From NCBI RefSeq assembly GCF_004762095.1, contig NZ_SIJH01000008.1, positions 102,741 to 166,740 of the forward strand: DNA of 64,000 nt. Reading direction: 5' to 3'. The position numbers and the translations under genes are program-made. Numbering within the stretch: position 1 is the first letter of the stretch; every line of letters starts with the position of its first letter. The stretch comes from Tabrizicola caldifontis (lineage in GTDB: Bacteria > Pseudomonadota > Alphaproteobacteria > Rhodobacterales > Rhodobacteraceae). The notes beneath the pieces are model-generated. The model made no database searches, had not been told where the DNA came from, and worked only from the letters and a program-made list of their open reading frames with translations. Of the stretch, positions 1-8,589 are shown piece by piece.

Positions 1-658
1 TTGCGGCCAGGATCAGGGGTTCCGACCGGCCCGACAGCACCGGGCGCAGCGCGGCATCGACCTTGCGGCAGAAGGCGCGCAGCAGAACGTTCTGCCCCTC
101 GGAGCCGCCCTTGCGCTGCGAATAGCCGCGCGTGTTCACATTTGCCGTGCCCGCAGCCGAGGCCGCGTCCTTCGGCATGTCGGGAACCTTCACCTCCTGC
201 GCGGGCAGGTCGGCAAAGACCTCGACCAGTCGCACCTCGTTTTCCGCCAGCGCCAGCACAAAGGCGTGCTGCTGAACCGACACCGCGCGGAGCAGCGGCT
301 TGATGTGGAAGCGGTCGGACACCTGCACCATGTCGGTCAGGTGGTTCGGCAGGCGGAACGACCGCAGACTGGTGGGGGTGACGAAAACTGCAAGCGAATT
401 GGCCTGGAACTTCCAGAACGCGTCGTCGTCCATAAGATCGTGGACCTGTTCCTCGATGGGCCAGAGCGTGCGCTTTTCTGTGCCCACGGCCTCGAGCTGT
501 GCGATGGCCTGCTTCAGCAGATGGCCCAGTTCGATCCTGGCCGGGCCGATGTGCTGGGTTTCCGGCGTGGTGCGAAGATAGAACGAAACGGACGCCTCGC
601 CCCGGTGGGCAACAAGTTTCCTGAGTTCCGGCGCGGTGGGAATATCGACGTAAAGCAT
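1..658 (-). CDS. baeRF-like protein, partial (3' end outside window)
   Basis: The gene starts at ATG 656-658 and runs off the left edge, so about 219 N-terminal residues are visible and no stop is seen. A purine-rich GAGAGGAA lies just upstream of the start. The protein opens MLYVDIPTAPELRKL and has a SVSFYLRTTPET segment near residue 25. I match this from memory to the bacterial archaeo-eukaryotic release-factor-like (baeRF) family, a group of unclear biochemical role proposed to act on ribosomes or in stress. The later part (VQQHAFVLALAENEVRLVEV) fits a beta-rich segment of that fold. No signal peptide or membrane segment is visible. It diverges from the nfu gene. The family name is probable, the function is not known. 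Confidence 0.7.
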   Translation of the reverse strand, partial: MLYVDIPTAPELRKLVAHRGEASVSFYLRTTPETQHIGPARIELGHLLKQAIAQLEAVGTEKRTLWPIEEQVHDLMDDDAFWKFQANSLAVFVTPTSLRSFRLPNHLTDMVQVSDRFHIKPLLRAVSVQQHAFVLALAENEVRLVEVFADLPAQEVKVPDMPKDAASAAGTANVNTRGYSQRKGGSEGQNVLLRAFCRKVDAALRPVLSGRSEPLILAA

Positions 659-798
659 GGATTCCTCTCTATGGTGCCCTCGGGATGTGGGTCCGGGGAC
701 GCCCGGCTTCAACCTTCTGCCCGGGTCGCCGGCAGAGCGCCGCCTTGACACGCGGGGGGCGCAAGCGCATATCCGAGTGGAACAGTCGGAGACCGCAG

Positions 799-1359
799 AT
801 GTTCATCCAGACCGAATCCACGCCGAACCCGGCCACGCTGAAATTCTTGCCCGGCCAGACCGTGCTGGAGCTTGGCACGGCTGATTTTCCCAGCGCCGAG
901 GCTGCGGCGAAATCGCCGCTCGCCAGGCGCATCTTCGCGGCGGGCGGGGTGACGGGGGTGTTCTTCGGCAACGATTTCGTGACCGTGACCAAGGCCGATG
1001 ATGTGGACTGGCAGCACATCAAGCCGCAGATCCTGGGCGCGATCATGGAGCACTTCCAGTCCGGCCAGCCCGTGATCGAGGGGGAAGCCTCGGGCGGCGG
1101 CCATGCCGAACACACGGGCGAGGATGGCGAAATCGTGCGGCAGATCAAGGAGCTTCTGGATACCCGCGTACGGCCCGCCGTGGCTCAGGACGGGGGTGAC
1201 ATCACGTTCCACGGCTTCGACCGGGGGATCGTCTATCTGCACATGCAAGGGGCTTGTGCCGGCTGTCCGTCCTCGACCCTGACGCTGAAGATGGGGATCG
1301 AGAATCTGCTGCGGCACTATATTCCCGAAGTCGTGGAAGTGCGTCCGGTCGCGGCCTGA
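799..1359 (+). CDS. nfuA: NfuA/NifU-type iron-sulfur cluster carrier
   Basis: A 186-residue cytoplasmic protein with two domains: an N-terminal Nfu_N domain (about residues 1-88, beginning MFIQTESTPNPATLKF) and a C-terminal NifU domain (about 108-186). The latter carries the cluster-binding CAGC motif at C153 and C156 followed by PSS. The family receives a 4Fe-4S cluster from the assembly machinery and hands it to client enzymes. The ATG at 799 is chosen because homologues begin MFIQTE; an upstream in-frame start at 685 would add residues with no family similarity. It is followed after a short gap by tsaB. Nothing abnormal is visible. Confidence 0.93.
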   Translation: MFIQTESTPNPATLKFLPGQTVLELGTADFPSAEAAAKSPLARRIFAAGGVTGVFFGNDFVTVTKADDVDWQHIKPQILGAIMEHFQSGQPVIEGEASGGGHAEHTGEDGEIVRQIKELLDTRVRPAVAQDGGDITFHGFDRGIVYLHMQGACAGCPSSTLTLKMGIENLLRHYIPEVVEVRPVAA

Positions 1360-1438
1360 CCTTCCCGTGACGGCTGATCGCTCCCCTGCGGTCGCTTTTC
1401 GCGCGGCACCCCGCAGCGAGAGTGAAAACCGGCAAGAG

Positions 1439-2041
1439 GTGCTTCCCCTTCTGGCCTTCGATACCTCGGCCGCACATTGCGCGGCCGCGCTTCTGTTGCC
1501 GGGCCGGCTGGTCCTGCGCGACGAGCCGATGGAAAAGGGCCAGGCCGAGCGACTGATCCCGATGCTGGAAGAGGTTCTTGCCGAGGGCGGCATCGGCTGG
1601 GGCGACCTCAAGGCTCTGGCGGTCGGCACTGGGCCGGGAAACTTCACCGGTGTCCGCATTGCCGTGGCCGCAGCGCGGGGTCTGGCGCTGGGGCTTGGCA
1701 TCCCGGCGGTCGGAGTGACGCGGCTGGAGGCGCTGGCCCATGGCCTGCCCCGCCCGGTGATCGTCATAGAGGATGCAAGACGCGGCCAGGTCTATGTCCA
1801 GCTTTTTGTCCCCGGCGGTTGCGGCCCGGCGCACCTGGCCGACCGGGTGGTGCCGGTCTGCCCGGCGACGGGGTCGGCGGCGGGGCCTGATGCGCTGCCC
1901 CCCGCCATGCCGCTGGTCGAGGCCATTGCACGGATCGCGGTGGAACGCGCCCGGACACCGCAGCCGCGGCCTGCACCCTTCTATCTGCGGGGGGCCGATG
2001 CCGCCCCGCCAGCCGATCCACCGCCAGAAATCCTGCCATGA
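1439..2041 (+). CDS. tsaB: tRNA N6-threonylcarbamoyladenosine synthesis protein TsaB
   Basis: TsaB partners TsaD (and TsaE) in making the t6A modification at position 37 of ANN-decoding tRNAs. The sequence shows the ASKHA-fold start LLAFDTSAAHCAAALL, the GTGPGNFTGVRIAVA motif near residue 65, and ARRGQVYVQLF after residue 110. Two starts are possible: GTG 1439, used here because the protein then begins right at the conserved first strand, or GTG 1367, which adds 24 unconserved-looking residues. With the chosen start it has 200 residues, slightly short for the family. The stop overlaps the ATG of a 22-codon reading frame that leads to rimI. Confidence 0.88.
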   Translation: MLPLLAFDTSAAHCAAALLLPGRLVLRDEPMEKGQAERLIPMLEEVLAEGGIGWGDLKALAVGTGPGNFTGVRIAVAAARGLALGLGIPAVGVTRLEALAHGLPRPVIVIEDARRGQVYVQLFVPGGCGPAHLADRVVPVCPATGSAAGPDALPPAMPLVEAIARIAVERARTPQPRPAPFYLRGADAAPPADPPPEILP

Positions 2042-2064
2042 ACCACCTTTGCCAGGCCCGGGTG

Positions 2065-2100
2065 TCCCCCGCCCGCCTCCCCTTCGCGCAGGGGGGCGCC
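2065..2100. repeat. GC-rich palindromic element between tsaB and rimI
   Basis: This C-run then G-run element (CCTCCCC, loop TTCGCGCA, GGGGGG) can fold into a hairpin. It closely resembles the element at 5382-5427: both read TCCCCC..CCC...TCCCC, then CGCGCAGGG, then GGCGCC. It lies inside a 22-codon frame (2038-2106) whose ATG overlaps the tsaB stop and whose stop overlaps the rimI ATG, so ribosomes could pass from tsaB to rimI through it. I think it is a dispersed intergenic repeat inserted at the gene junction rather than a real peptide gene. Confidence 0.45.
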
Positions 2101-2102
2101 TC

Positions 2103-2543
2103 ATGACCCCCGATGGGCTGGCCGCGCTGCACGCGCGCTGCTTCACCACACCGCGCCCCTGGGGCGAAGCCGAGTTCGCCGCCTTTCTGAACGATCCTCT
2201 GGCCTTTCTTCTGGTCGAAGGTGATGCGGGTTTCCTGCTGGGCCGTGCCGTCGCTGGCGAGGCAGAGCTTCTGACCCTTGCGGTCGCACCCGAAGCCCGC
2301 CGCCGGGGGCTCGGGCAGCGACTGGTCAGCAGGTTCCTCTATCAGGCGCGGCTGCGCGGCGCCGAAACCGCCTTTCTGGAAGTTGCGGCAGACAATGACC
2401 CCGCCAGGGCGCTTTATGCCCGTGCCGGATTCACCGAAGCCGGCCGGCGGCGCAGTTATTACCACGCGCCGGATGGGGTTGCGGTTGATGCGCTGGTGCT
2501 GCGGCGGGTGCTTTCGGATGCATCAGGCGCCGGCCCAATCTGA
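2103..2543 (+). CDS. rimI: GNAT N-acetyltransferase, RimI-like
   Basis: A 146-residue GNAT enzyme. The acetyl-CoA-binding signature is RRRGLGQRL near residue 65 (motif A, R/Q-x-x-G-x-G/A), preceded by the strand LLTLAVAPEA and followed by FLEVAADNDPARALYARAGF (motif B). RimI acetylates the N-terminal alanine of ribosomal protein S18, and rimI is commonly next to tsaB, as here. ATG 2103 overlaps the stop of the 22-codon frame that links it to tsaB, suggesting translational coupling. The substrate in this organism is inferred from family and neighbour, not shown. Confidence 0.85.
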   Translation: MTPDGLAALHARCFTTPRPWGEAEFAAFLNDPLAFLLVEGDAGFLLGRAVAGEAELLTLAVAPEARRRGLGQRLVSRFLYQARLRGAETAFLEVAADNDPARALYARAGFTEAGRRRSYYHAPDGVAVDALVLRRVLSDASGAGPI

Positions 2544-2706
2544 CCGGACGGTCAAATTTCCGCAGCGTCCCGTCGGAATATCCCTTGACCGCCCCGAGCG
2601 AAGCGCCGCAATTTCTGGCGGAGTGCCAGTGTCGAGTCTTGCCCGTGGTGGGCGCGTCGGCCGCAAGCTGGCATGAAGGACAACAACAACCGACCGGGAG
2701 AATCCG

Positions 2707-3699
2707 ATGACCTTCATGAAATCCCTGATGGGCGCCTCTGCCGTGGCGCTGGCCGCCGGCGCTGCGCTGGCCGAACCCGCAATCATCTTCGATCTGGGCG
2801 GCAAGTTCGACAAGTCGTTCAACGAAGCCGCATTCAACGGTGCCACCCGCTGGGCGCAGGAAACCGGTGGCACCTTCAAGGAGCTGGAGATGCAGTCGGA
2901 AGCCCAGCGCGAACAGGCGCTGCGTCGTCTGGCCGAAGCGGGCGCGAACCCGGTGGTCATGACCGGTTTCGCCTTCGGTGACGTGCTGAACACTGTGGCG
3001 CCGGACTTCCCCGACACCAAGTTCGCCATCATCGACATGGTCGTGGATCAGCCGAACGTGAAATCGGTCGTATTCAACGAACACGAAGGCAGCTACCTCG
3101 TCGGCATGATGGCTGCGCTTGCCTCCAAGACCGGCACCGTCGGCTTCATTGGCGGCATGGACATCCCGCTGATCCGCAAGTTCGGTTGCGGCTACGCGCA
3201 AGGCGTGAAGGCCGTGAACCCGGATGCCAAGATCATCATCAACATGACCGGCACCACTCCGGCGGCGTGGAACGATCCGGTGAAAGGCGCCGAACTGGCC
3301 AAGGGCCAGAAGGCGCAGGGCGCCGACGTGATTTATGCAGCGGCGGGCGGCACTGGCGTGGGCGTGCTGCAGGCCGCGGCGGATGAAGGCATCCTGTCGA
3401 TCGGTGTGGACAGCAACCAGAACTACCTGCACCCGGGCAAGGTGCTGACCTCGATGCTGAAGCGTGTGGACAACGCCGTCTATGAAGCCTTCAAGGAAGG
3501 CGAAAACCTGGCCACCGGCGTCCACGTCATGGGCCTGGCCAACGACGGCGTAGGCTATGCGATGGACGAGAACAACGCCAGCCTCGTGACGCCCGAGATG
3601 CAGGCCCAGGTTGATGCTGCCGCCGAGAAGATCAAATCGGGCGAGATCGTGGTACACGACTACATGTCCGACAACACCTGCCCGGCGGCGACGTTCTGA
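2707..3699 (+). CDS. BMP family nucleoside ABC transporter substrate-binding protein
   Basis: A 330-residue periplasmic binding protein with a Sec signal peptide (MTFMKSLMGASAVALAAGAALA, cleavage before EPAIIF) and no lipobox. It has Bmp/PnrA family features: IIFDLGGKFDKSFNEAAFNGA near the mature N-terminus and VYAAAGGTGVGVLQAA-like sequence in the second half, with GVDSNQNYLHPG near the hinge. BMP-family proteins with this gene order bind nucleosides. It is followed by the matching ATPase, two permeases and a purine nucleoside phosphorylase. A strong hairpin follows the stop, which would let this gene be expressed above its partners. Confidence 0.92.
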   Translation: MTFMKSLMGASAVALAAGAALAEPAIIFDLGGKFDKSFNEAAFNGATRWAQETGGTFKELEMQSEAQREQALRRLAEAGANPVVMTGFAFGDVLNTVAPDFPDTKFAIIDMVVDQPNVKSVVFNEHEGSYLVGMMAALASKTGTVGFIGGMDIPLIRKFGCGYAQGVKAVNPDAKIIINMTGTTPAAWNDPVKGAELAKGQKAQGADVIYAAAGGTGVGVLQAAADEGILSIGVDSNQNYLHPGKVLTSMLKRVDNAVYEAFKEGENLATGVHVMGLANDGVGYAMDENNASLVTPEMQAQVDAAAEKIKSGEIVVHDYMSDNTCPAATF

Positions 3700-3720
3700 T
3701 CTGCCGGACACAGACTGACG

Positions 3721-3752
3721 GTGCCGCGCCGGTTCGCTGGCGCGGCACTTTT
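3721..3752 (+). terminator. intercistronic hairpin after the BMP binding-protein gene
   Basis: A perfect 10-bp stem (GTGCCGCGCC / GGCGCGGCAC) with an 8-nt loop is followed by TTTT. It looks like a factor-independent terminator placed between the binding protein and its ATPase. Since no other promoter is obvious before 3818, it is more likely a leaky attenuator or 3' mRNA stabiliser that raises binding-protein levels. Confidence 0.7.
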
Positions 3753-3817
3753 CGCAAGGATGCCTCGAAACCTGCGCCCCAGACGCGGCTGCATCCGGCG
3801 AACCACAGGGGGAAGCC

Positions 3818-5365
3818 ATGGCTGCTGACGGCACCTACGCCATCGAACTGAAAGGCATCTCGAAGGCCTTCGGTCCAGTGCAGGCGAACAAGGATATCAA
3901 CATTGCGGTGCCTCGCGGCACGATCCACGGGATCATCGGCGAGAACGGCGCGGGAAAATCCACGCTGATGTCGATTCTCTACGGCTTCTACAAGGCCGAT
4001 GCGGGGCAGATTTTCATTGGCGGCAAGCTGACCCCGATTCCCGACAGCCAAAGCGCGATCCGCGCCGGGATCGGCATGGTGTTCCAGCATTTCAAGCTGG
4101 TGCAGAACTTCACCGTGCTGGAAAACGTGATCCTGGGGGCCGAGGACGGCCCGCTTCTGAACACCAGCCTTGCCAAGGCGCGCCAGGTGCTGGAAAGCCT
4201 GTCCCGCGACTACGAACTGGACGTGGATCCCGACGCGCTGATCGAGGATCTGTCGGTCGGCCACCAGCAGCGCGTTGAAATCCTGAAGGCGCTTTACCGC
4301 CAGGCTGACATCCTGATCCTCGACGAACCCACGGGCGTGCTGACGCCCGCCGAGGCCGACCACCTGTTCCGCATCCTCAAGGGGCTGAAGGAGCAGGGCA
4401 AGACCATCATCCTGATCACCCACAAGCTGCGCGAGATCATGGAGGCGACCGACAACGTGTCAGTTATGCGGCGCGGCACGATGGTCGCAACGGTCAAGAC
4501 CGCCGAGACCAGCCCCGAGCAGCTGGCCGAGTTGATGGTGGGCCGCAAGGTGCTGCTGGAGGTCGAGAAGAAACCCGCAAGGCCGGGCGATGTCGTGCTG
4601 CGGGTCGAAGACCTGCGCGTGCGCGACGAACACAAGGTCGAAAGACTGAAAGGCGTAAGCTTCGAGATCCGGGCCGGGGAAATCCTTGGCATTGCGGGGG
4701 TGGCAGGGAACGGGCAGTCCGAACTGCTCGCGGCGCTTGGGGGCATGATGCGGGCGACCGGCAAGGTCACGCTCAAGGGACAGGATCTTCCGCTGTCCGG
4801 CCGCGGTTCGGACGGGCAATCGCGTCGCCGGGCAGGCATCGCCCATGTGCCCGAGGACCGGCACCATTACGGCCTGATCCTGGACTTTACCGCCTGGGAG
4901 AACGTGGCTTTCGGCTACTTCAACGCACCCGAATACCAGAAGAACGCACTGTTCATGGACAACAAGGCCCTGCGCCAGGACACCGCCCGCAAGATGCAGA
5001 AATACGACGTGCGTCCGCCGCTTCCCGATCTTGCGGCCAAGAATTTCTCGGGCGGGAACCAGCAGAAGATCGTGGTGGCCCGCGAGATGGAGCAGAACCC
5101 CGACCTTCTGCTTGTCGGTCAGCCGACACGCGGCGTCGACATCGGCGCGATCGAATTCATCCACAATCAGATCGTCGCCCTGCGCGACGCGGGCAAGGCG
5201 GTGCTTCTGGTCAGCGTCGAGCTGGACGAGATCATGAGCCTGTCGGACCGCATCGCGGTGATGTTCGACGGCAGGATCATGGGTTTCCGCGATCCCGACA
5301 GGACTGACGAGCGGGAACTGGGACTGATGATGGCCGGCATGGCCGGGCACGGAGAAGCGGCATGA
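3818..5365 (+). CDS. nucleoside ABC transporter, double ATP-binding protein
   Basis: A 515-residue protein with two fused ABC domains, as in RbsA/NupA-type importers. Domain 1 (about 6-240) has Walker A GENGAGKST, signature LSVGHQQRVEI and Walker B LILDEPTG. Domain 2 (about 255-505) has a non-canonical Walker A region GVAGNGQSE, signature FSGGNQQKIVV and LLVGQPTRGVDIG, where Gln stands in place of the catalytic Glu, as is usual for the second site in this family. It energises uptake through the two downstream permeases. A 172-nt spacer with a GC-rich repeat separates it from them. Confidence 0.93.
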   Translation: MAADGTYAIELKGISKAFGPVQANKDINIAVPRGTIHGIIGENGAGKSTLMSILYGFYKADAGQIFIGGKLTPIPDSQSAIRAGIGMVFQHFKLVQNFTVLENVILGAEDGPLLNTSLAKARQVLESLSRDYELDVDPDALIEDLSVGHQQRVEILKALYRQADILILDEPTGVLTPAEADHLFRILKGLKEQGKTIILITHKLREIMEATDNVSVMRRGTMVATVKTAETSPEQLAELMVGRKVLLEVEKKPARPGDVVLRVEDLRVRDEHKVERLKGVSFEIRAGEILGIAGVAGNGQSELLAALGGMMRATGKVTLKGQDLPLSGRGSDGQSRRRAGIAHVPEDRHHYGLILDFTAWENVAFGYFNAPEYQKNALFMDNKALRQDTARKMQKYDVRPPLPDLAAKNFSGGNQQKIVVAREMEQNPDLLLVGQPTRGVDIGAIEFIHNQIVALRDAGKAVLLVSVELDEIMSLSDRIAVMFDGRIMGFRDPDRTDERELGLMMAGMAGHGEAA

Positions 5366-5381
5366 TGGTGGTCCTCTGTCA

Positions 5382-5427
5382 TCCCCCCACCCCTATCCCC
5401 GCCCCGCGCAGGGAGGGGGAAGGCGCC
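5382..5427. repeat. GC-rich palindromic element inside the nucleoside-transporter operon
   Basis: C-rich then G-rich sequence able to form a hairpin lies in an otherwise unusually long 172-nt spacer between the ATPase and permease genes. It is nearly the same as the element at 2065-2100, sharing the core CGCGCAGGG and the flank GGCGCC. The remainder of the spacer (5428-5537) is GC-rich and holds only the ribosome binding site (AGGGAGGG) of the next gene. I interpret it as a dispersed repeat. Confidence 0.45.
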
Positions 5428-5537
5428 CGGGACCGGCGCCCGAGCATCAGCTCCGGGGGGCGGCGCTGCCCGCTTCCCCACGTGGCGAAGGGCCGGCGAA
5501 GTGAAACTGCCCCCGCACGGATAGGGAGGGCCGCCTG

Positions 5538-6638
5538 ATGGACCGTTTGCCGCGCTGGGCCGATGTGGTTCTTGTTCCCTTCGTCTCGCTGCTTCTTGCC
5601 GCGCTCATCTCGGCGCTGGTGCTTCTGTCCATCGGACAAAGCCCGGTGCAGGCGTTCAACGTCATGGTTGATGGCGCGCTGGGGTCGGCCTACGGCTGGG
5701 GCTACACGCTTTACTACACCACCAGCTTCATCTTTACCGGCCTTGCAGTGACCATGGCCTTCCATGCCGGCCTGTTCAACATCGGCGGCGAAGGGCAGGC
5801 ACAGCTGGGGGGGCTGGGCGTGGCGCTGGTCTGCCTGGCGCTGCCGTGGCCGCACTGGACGCTTGCTTTGGTGGCCGCGACGCTGGGGGCGGCGCTGTTC
5901 GGCGCGGCCTGGGCGGCGATCCCGGCCTGGCTGCAGGCGAAACGCGGTAGTCATATCGTGATCACCACGATCATGTTCAACTACATTGCGGCCGCGCTGC
6001 TGGTCTATCTGTTGGTCGATGTGCTGCGCCCGGCGGGCCAGATGGATCCGGCCTCGGCCCGCTTTCCGGCCGGCGCCAACCTGCCGTCGCTGAACGAGAT
6101 CCCGGGCCTGAACCTGATCTTCACCAAGGGTGTGCCTGCGAACGTCACGCTGTTTCTTGCGCTTGCAATGGCCGTCGTGGTCTGGGCGATACTGTGGCAG
6201 ACGCGGCTGGGCTACCAGATCCGAGCCTTCGGCAAATCCGAGCCGGCAGCGCGCTATGCCGGTATCAACCCGGTCTACATCATCATGGTCAGCATGCTGA
6301 TGTCCGGTGCGCTTGCCGGGATGATGAGCATCAACAACGTGATGGGCGAGGCCGAGCGGCTTTTGCAGAATTCGTCCGAAGGGGCAGGCTTCATCGGCAT
6401 CGCGGTCGCGCTGATGGGGCGGAACCATCCGGTCGGCGTGGTGCTGGCCGCACTTCTGTTCGGCTTCCTCTATCAGGGCGGGGCGGAGCTTGGCCTCTGG
6501 ACAAGCATTCCGATCGAAATGCGCATCGTGGTGCAGGGTCTGGTCATCCTGTTCACCGGGGCGCTGGACATGATGGTGCGGATGATGCTGACGCGGATCT
6601 TCGGCCTGTTCCGCAGCCAGAAACTGGGGGCCGCGTGA
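5538..6638 (+). CDS. nucleoside ABC transporter permease 1
   Basis: A 366-residue inner-membrane permease of the BPD_transp_2 (RbsC/NupB-like) family with about ten hydrophobic segments, starting with VLVPFVSLLLAALISALVLL. Family marks are the FHAGLFNIGGEGQAQLG segment and the cytoplasmic coupling region GKSEPAARYAGINP. The ATG at 5538 follows AGGGAGGGCC. The stop overlaps the start of the second permease (TGATG), so the two are translationally coupled and probably form the heterodimeric channel of the nucleoside importer. Confidence 0.92.
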   Translation: MDRLPRWADVVLVPFVSLLLAALISALVLLSIGQSPVQAFNVMVDGALGSAYGWGYTLYYTTSFIFTGLAVTMAFHAGLFNIGGEGQAQLGGLGVALVCLALPWPHWTLALVAATLGAALFGAAWAAIPAWLQAKRGSHIVITTIMFNYIAAALLVYLLVDVLRPAGQMDPASARFPAGANLPSLNEIPGLNLIFTKGVPANVTLFLALAMAVVVWAILWQTRLGYQIRAFGKSEPAARYAGINPVYIIMVSMLMSGALAGMMSINNVMGEAERLLQNSSEGAGFIGIAVALMGRNHPVGVVLAALLFGFLYQGGAELGLWTSIPIEMRIVVQGLVILFTGALDMMVRMMLTRIFGLFRSQKLGAA

Positions 6639-7606
6639 TGGATTACAACACGCTTCTGCAGATCCTCGATTCCACGCTGCGCCTGGCAACGCCGCTGCTG
6701 TTGGCCTGTCTTGCGGGGTTGTTCTCGGAACGCTCGGGCATCTTCGACATCGGACTGGAAGGCAAGATGCTTGCCGCCGCCATGGCTTCGGGCGCTGTCG
6801 CCTTCCTGACCGGATCGGTCTGGGTCGGCCTTCTGGCCGGGATCGGCGCCTCGCTGGCCTTTGCCGCCATCCATGGGCTGGCCTCGATCACCTTCCGGGG
6901 CAACCAGTTGATTTCCGGCGTGGCGCTGAACTTCCTTGCCTCGGGGCTGACCGTGCTGATCGCGCAGTCGCTGTTCAAGCAGGGCGGGCGCACCCCGCCC
7001 CTGACGGGCGATGCCCGGTTCAACCCGGTGACGCTGCCCTTTGCCGACGCGCTGCAAGGCGTGCCGATCATCGGCCCGTTCTATCACGAGGTGATCTCGG
7101 GCCATTCGCTGCTGGTCTATGTGGCATTGGCCATGGTGCCCCTGTCCTGGTGGGTGCTGAACCGTACGCGCTTCGGCCTGCGCCTGCGCGCGGTGGGTGA
7201 AAACCCGGCGGCGGTGGACACGGCTGGCGTCTCGGTTGTGGGGCTGCGCTTTGCAGCGGTGGCGATCACCGGTTTGCTCTGCGGGCTGGCAGGCGCCTAC
7301 ATGGCAACCGCGCTTCAGGCGGGCTTCGGCAAGGACATGACCGCAGGCCGCGGCTACATCGCGCTTGCCGCGCTGATCTTCGCCAAGTGGCGCCCGGTGG
7401 CGGCGCTCTGGGCCTGCCTGCTGTTCGGCTTCTTCCAGGCGCTGGCGCTGCGACCCGACGTGGTGCAGGCGGTGGTTCAGGTCAAGGTGCCGGTCCCCTT
7501 CCTGGATGCGCTGCCCTATGTGCTGACCGTGATCGTGCTGGCCGGCTTCATAGGCAAGGCGATTCCGCCGCGGGCGGGTGGGGAACCCTATGTGAAGGAA
7601 CGCTGA
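6638..7606 (+). CDS. nucleoside ABC transporter permease 2
   Basis: A 322-residue permease paralogous to the preceding gene (BPD_transp_2 family). It has LFSERSGIFDIGLEGKMLAA near residue 30, which is the equivalent of the conserved segment of its partner, and the coupling loop GENPAAVDTAGVSV near residue 190. About eight to ten membrane segments are visible. The start ATG overlaps the preceding stop by one base. Its role is the second half of the transmembrane channel. Confidence 0.92.
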   Translation: MDYNTLLQILDSTLRLATPLLLACLAGLFSERSGIFDIGLEGKMLAAAMASGAVAFLTGSVWVGLLAGIGASLAFAAIHGLASITFRGNQLISGVALNFLASGLTVLIAQSLFKQGGRTPPLTGDARFNPVTLPFADALQGVPIIGPFYHEVISGHSLLVYVALAMVPLSWWVLNRTRFGLRLRAVGENPAAVDTAGVSVVGLRFAAVAITGLLCGLAGAYMATALQAGFGKDMTAGRGYIALAALIFAKWRPVAALWACLLFGFFQALALRPDVVQAVVQVKVPVPFLDALPYVLTVIVLAGFIGKAIPPRAGGEPYVKER

Positions 7607-7636
7607 CACTCCGATCCGGGTTCCCTTCCTCTCTGT

Positions 7637-7674
7637 CCAAATATCCCGTGGGGGGCGGGGGGTGACCCCCGCAG
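7637..7674. repeat. CAAATATCCC-type GC-rich intergenic element
   Basis: The short spacer after the permeases contains CCAAATATCCCG followed by a run of G and then GGGGGGTGACCCCC, which can pair into a small hairpin. From memory, elements with the CAAATATCCCG core followed by a GC-rich hairpin are frequent after genes in Rhodobacterales. No second copy is obvious in this window. It may act as a weak terminator or mRNA end before the phosphorylase gene. Confidence 0.35.
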
Positions 7675-7701
7675 GTCCGCCGTCAGCCAAAGGCACAACC
7701 G

Positions 7702-8505
7702 ATGACCGATGCAGAAACGCTCGCCAGCATGATCCGTGCCCGTGCCGGATCCGATCCTGTGCGACTGGGCCTGATCCTGGGCTCCGGGCTGGGCCACATC
7801 GCGCGTCAGGTGCGGGGCGTGGCGATCCCCTATGCCGATCTGCCTGGCTTTCCGCATGTCGGCGTCTCGGGCCACAACCCGAACCTGCATGTCGGTGATC
7901 TGGAAGGGGTTCGGGTGGCGGTCTTCGGGGCACGAGAGCACTATTATGAAAATGGCAATCCCCGGGCGATGCTGCTGCCGTTGCAGGTGCTCAGGGCACT
8001 GGGGGGCGGGGAGCTGATCCTGACCAACGCGGCCGGGTCGCTGCGCCCGGACATCGCCCCGGGGGACCTGATGCTGCTTTCTGACCACATAAACTACAAC
8101 GGTCTGAACCCCCTGATCGGTGAAAAGACCGATGCGCGGTTCGTGCCGATGACGGATGCACATGACCCTGGCTTGCGGGCGGCCCTGAAGGCCGCAGCGG
8201 CGCAGCAGGGCCTGGTGCTGTCCGAGGGCGTCTATTGCTGGTATTCCGGCCCTTCCTTCGAGACACCGGCCGAGATCCGCATGCTGAAGCTTCTGGGTGG
8301 CGATGCTGTGGGCATGTCCACCGTGCCCGAGGTGATCCTGGCGCGTTTTCTTGGTCTGAGGGTCGCGGCGATATCCACCATCACGAACATGGCCGCGGGG
8401 CTGTCCGACGAACAGATCAGCCACGAACACACCAAGGCCATGGCCCCGCTTGGTGCGGCAAAACTGGAACGGATCCTGCGGGAATTCCTGCGCGGCCTCC
8501 GATGA
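7702..8505 (+). CDS. purine nucleoside phosphorylase (trimeric, class II)
   Basis: A 267-residue cytosolic enzyme that splits purine nucleosides with phosphate to give the base and ribose 1-phosphate. Family motifs are GLILGSGLGHIA near the N-terminus (phosphate loop), GAREHYYENG (the usual G-R-x-H-x-Y-E-G region), ILTNAAGSL, and the base-binding segment YSGPSFETPAEIRML followed by GMSTVPEVI. Length fits the trimeric class. Its place directly after a BMP-type nucleoside importer gives a simple uptake-and-cleavage pathway and in turn supports nucleosides as the transporter's cargo. Confidence 0.93.
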   Translation: MTDAETLASMIRARAGSDPVRLGLILGSGLGHIARQVRGVAIPYADLPGFPHVGVSGHNPNLHVGDLEGVRVAVFGAREHYYENGNPRAMLLPLQVLRALGGGELILTNAAGSLRPDIAPGDLMLLSDHINYNGLNPLIGEKTDARFVPMTDAHDPGLRAALKAAAAQQGLVLSEGVYCWYSGPSFETPAEIRMLKLLGGDAVGMSTVPEVILARFLGLRVAAISTITNMAAGLSDEQISHEHTKAMAPLGAAKLERILREFLRGLR

Positions 8506-8589
8506 GGCCAAAGCTGATTTGACTTCGCCGGCAAAGGCGCGCAAGCCTTTGATGATTCCGTCGCTTTCTGCCCCCAAGGGGCCGCCCCG

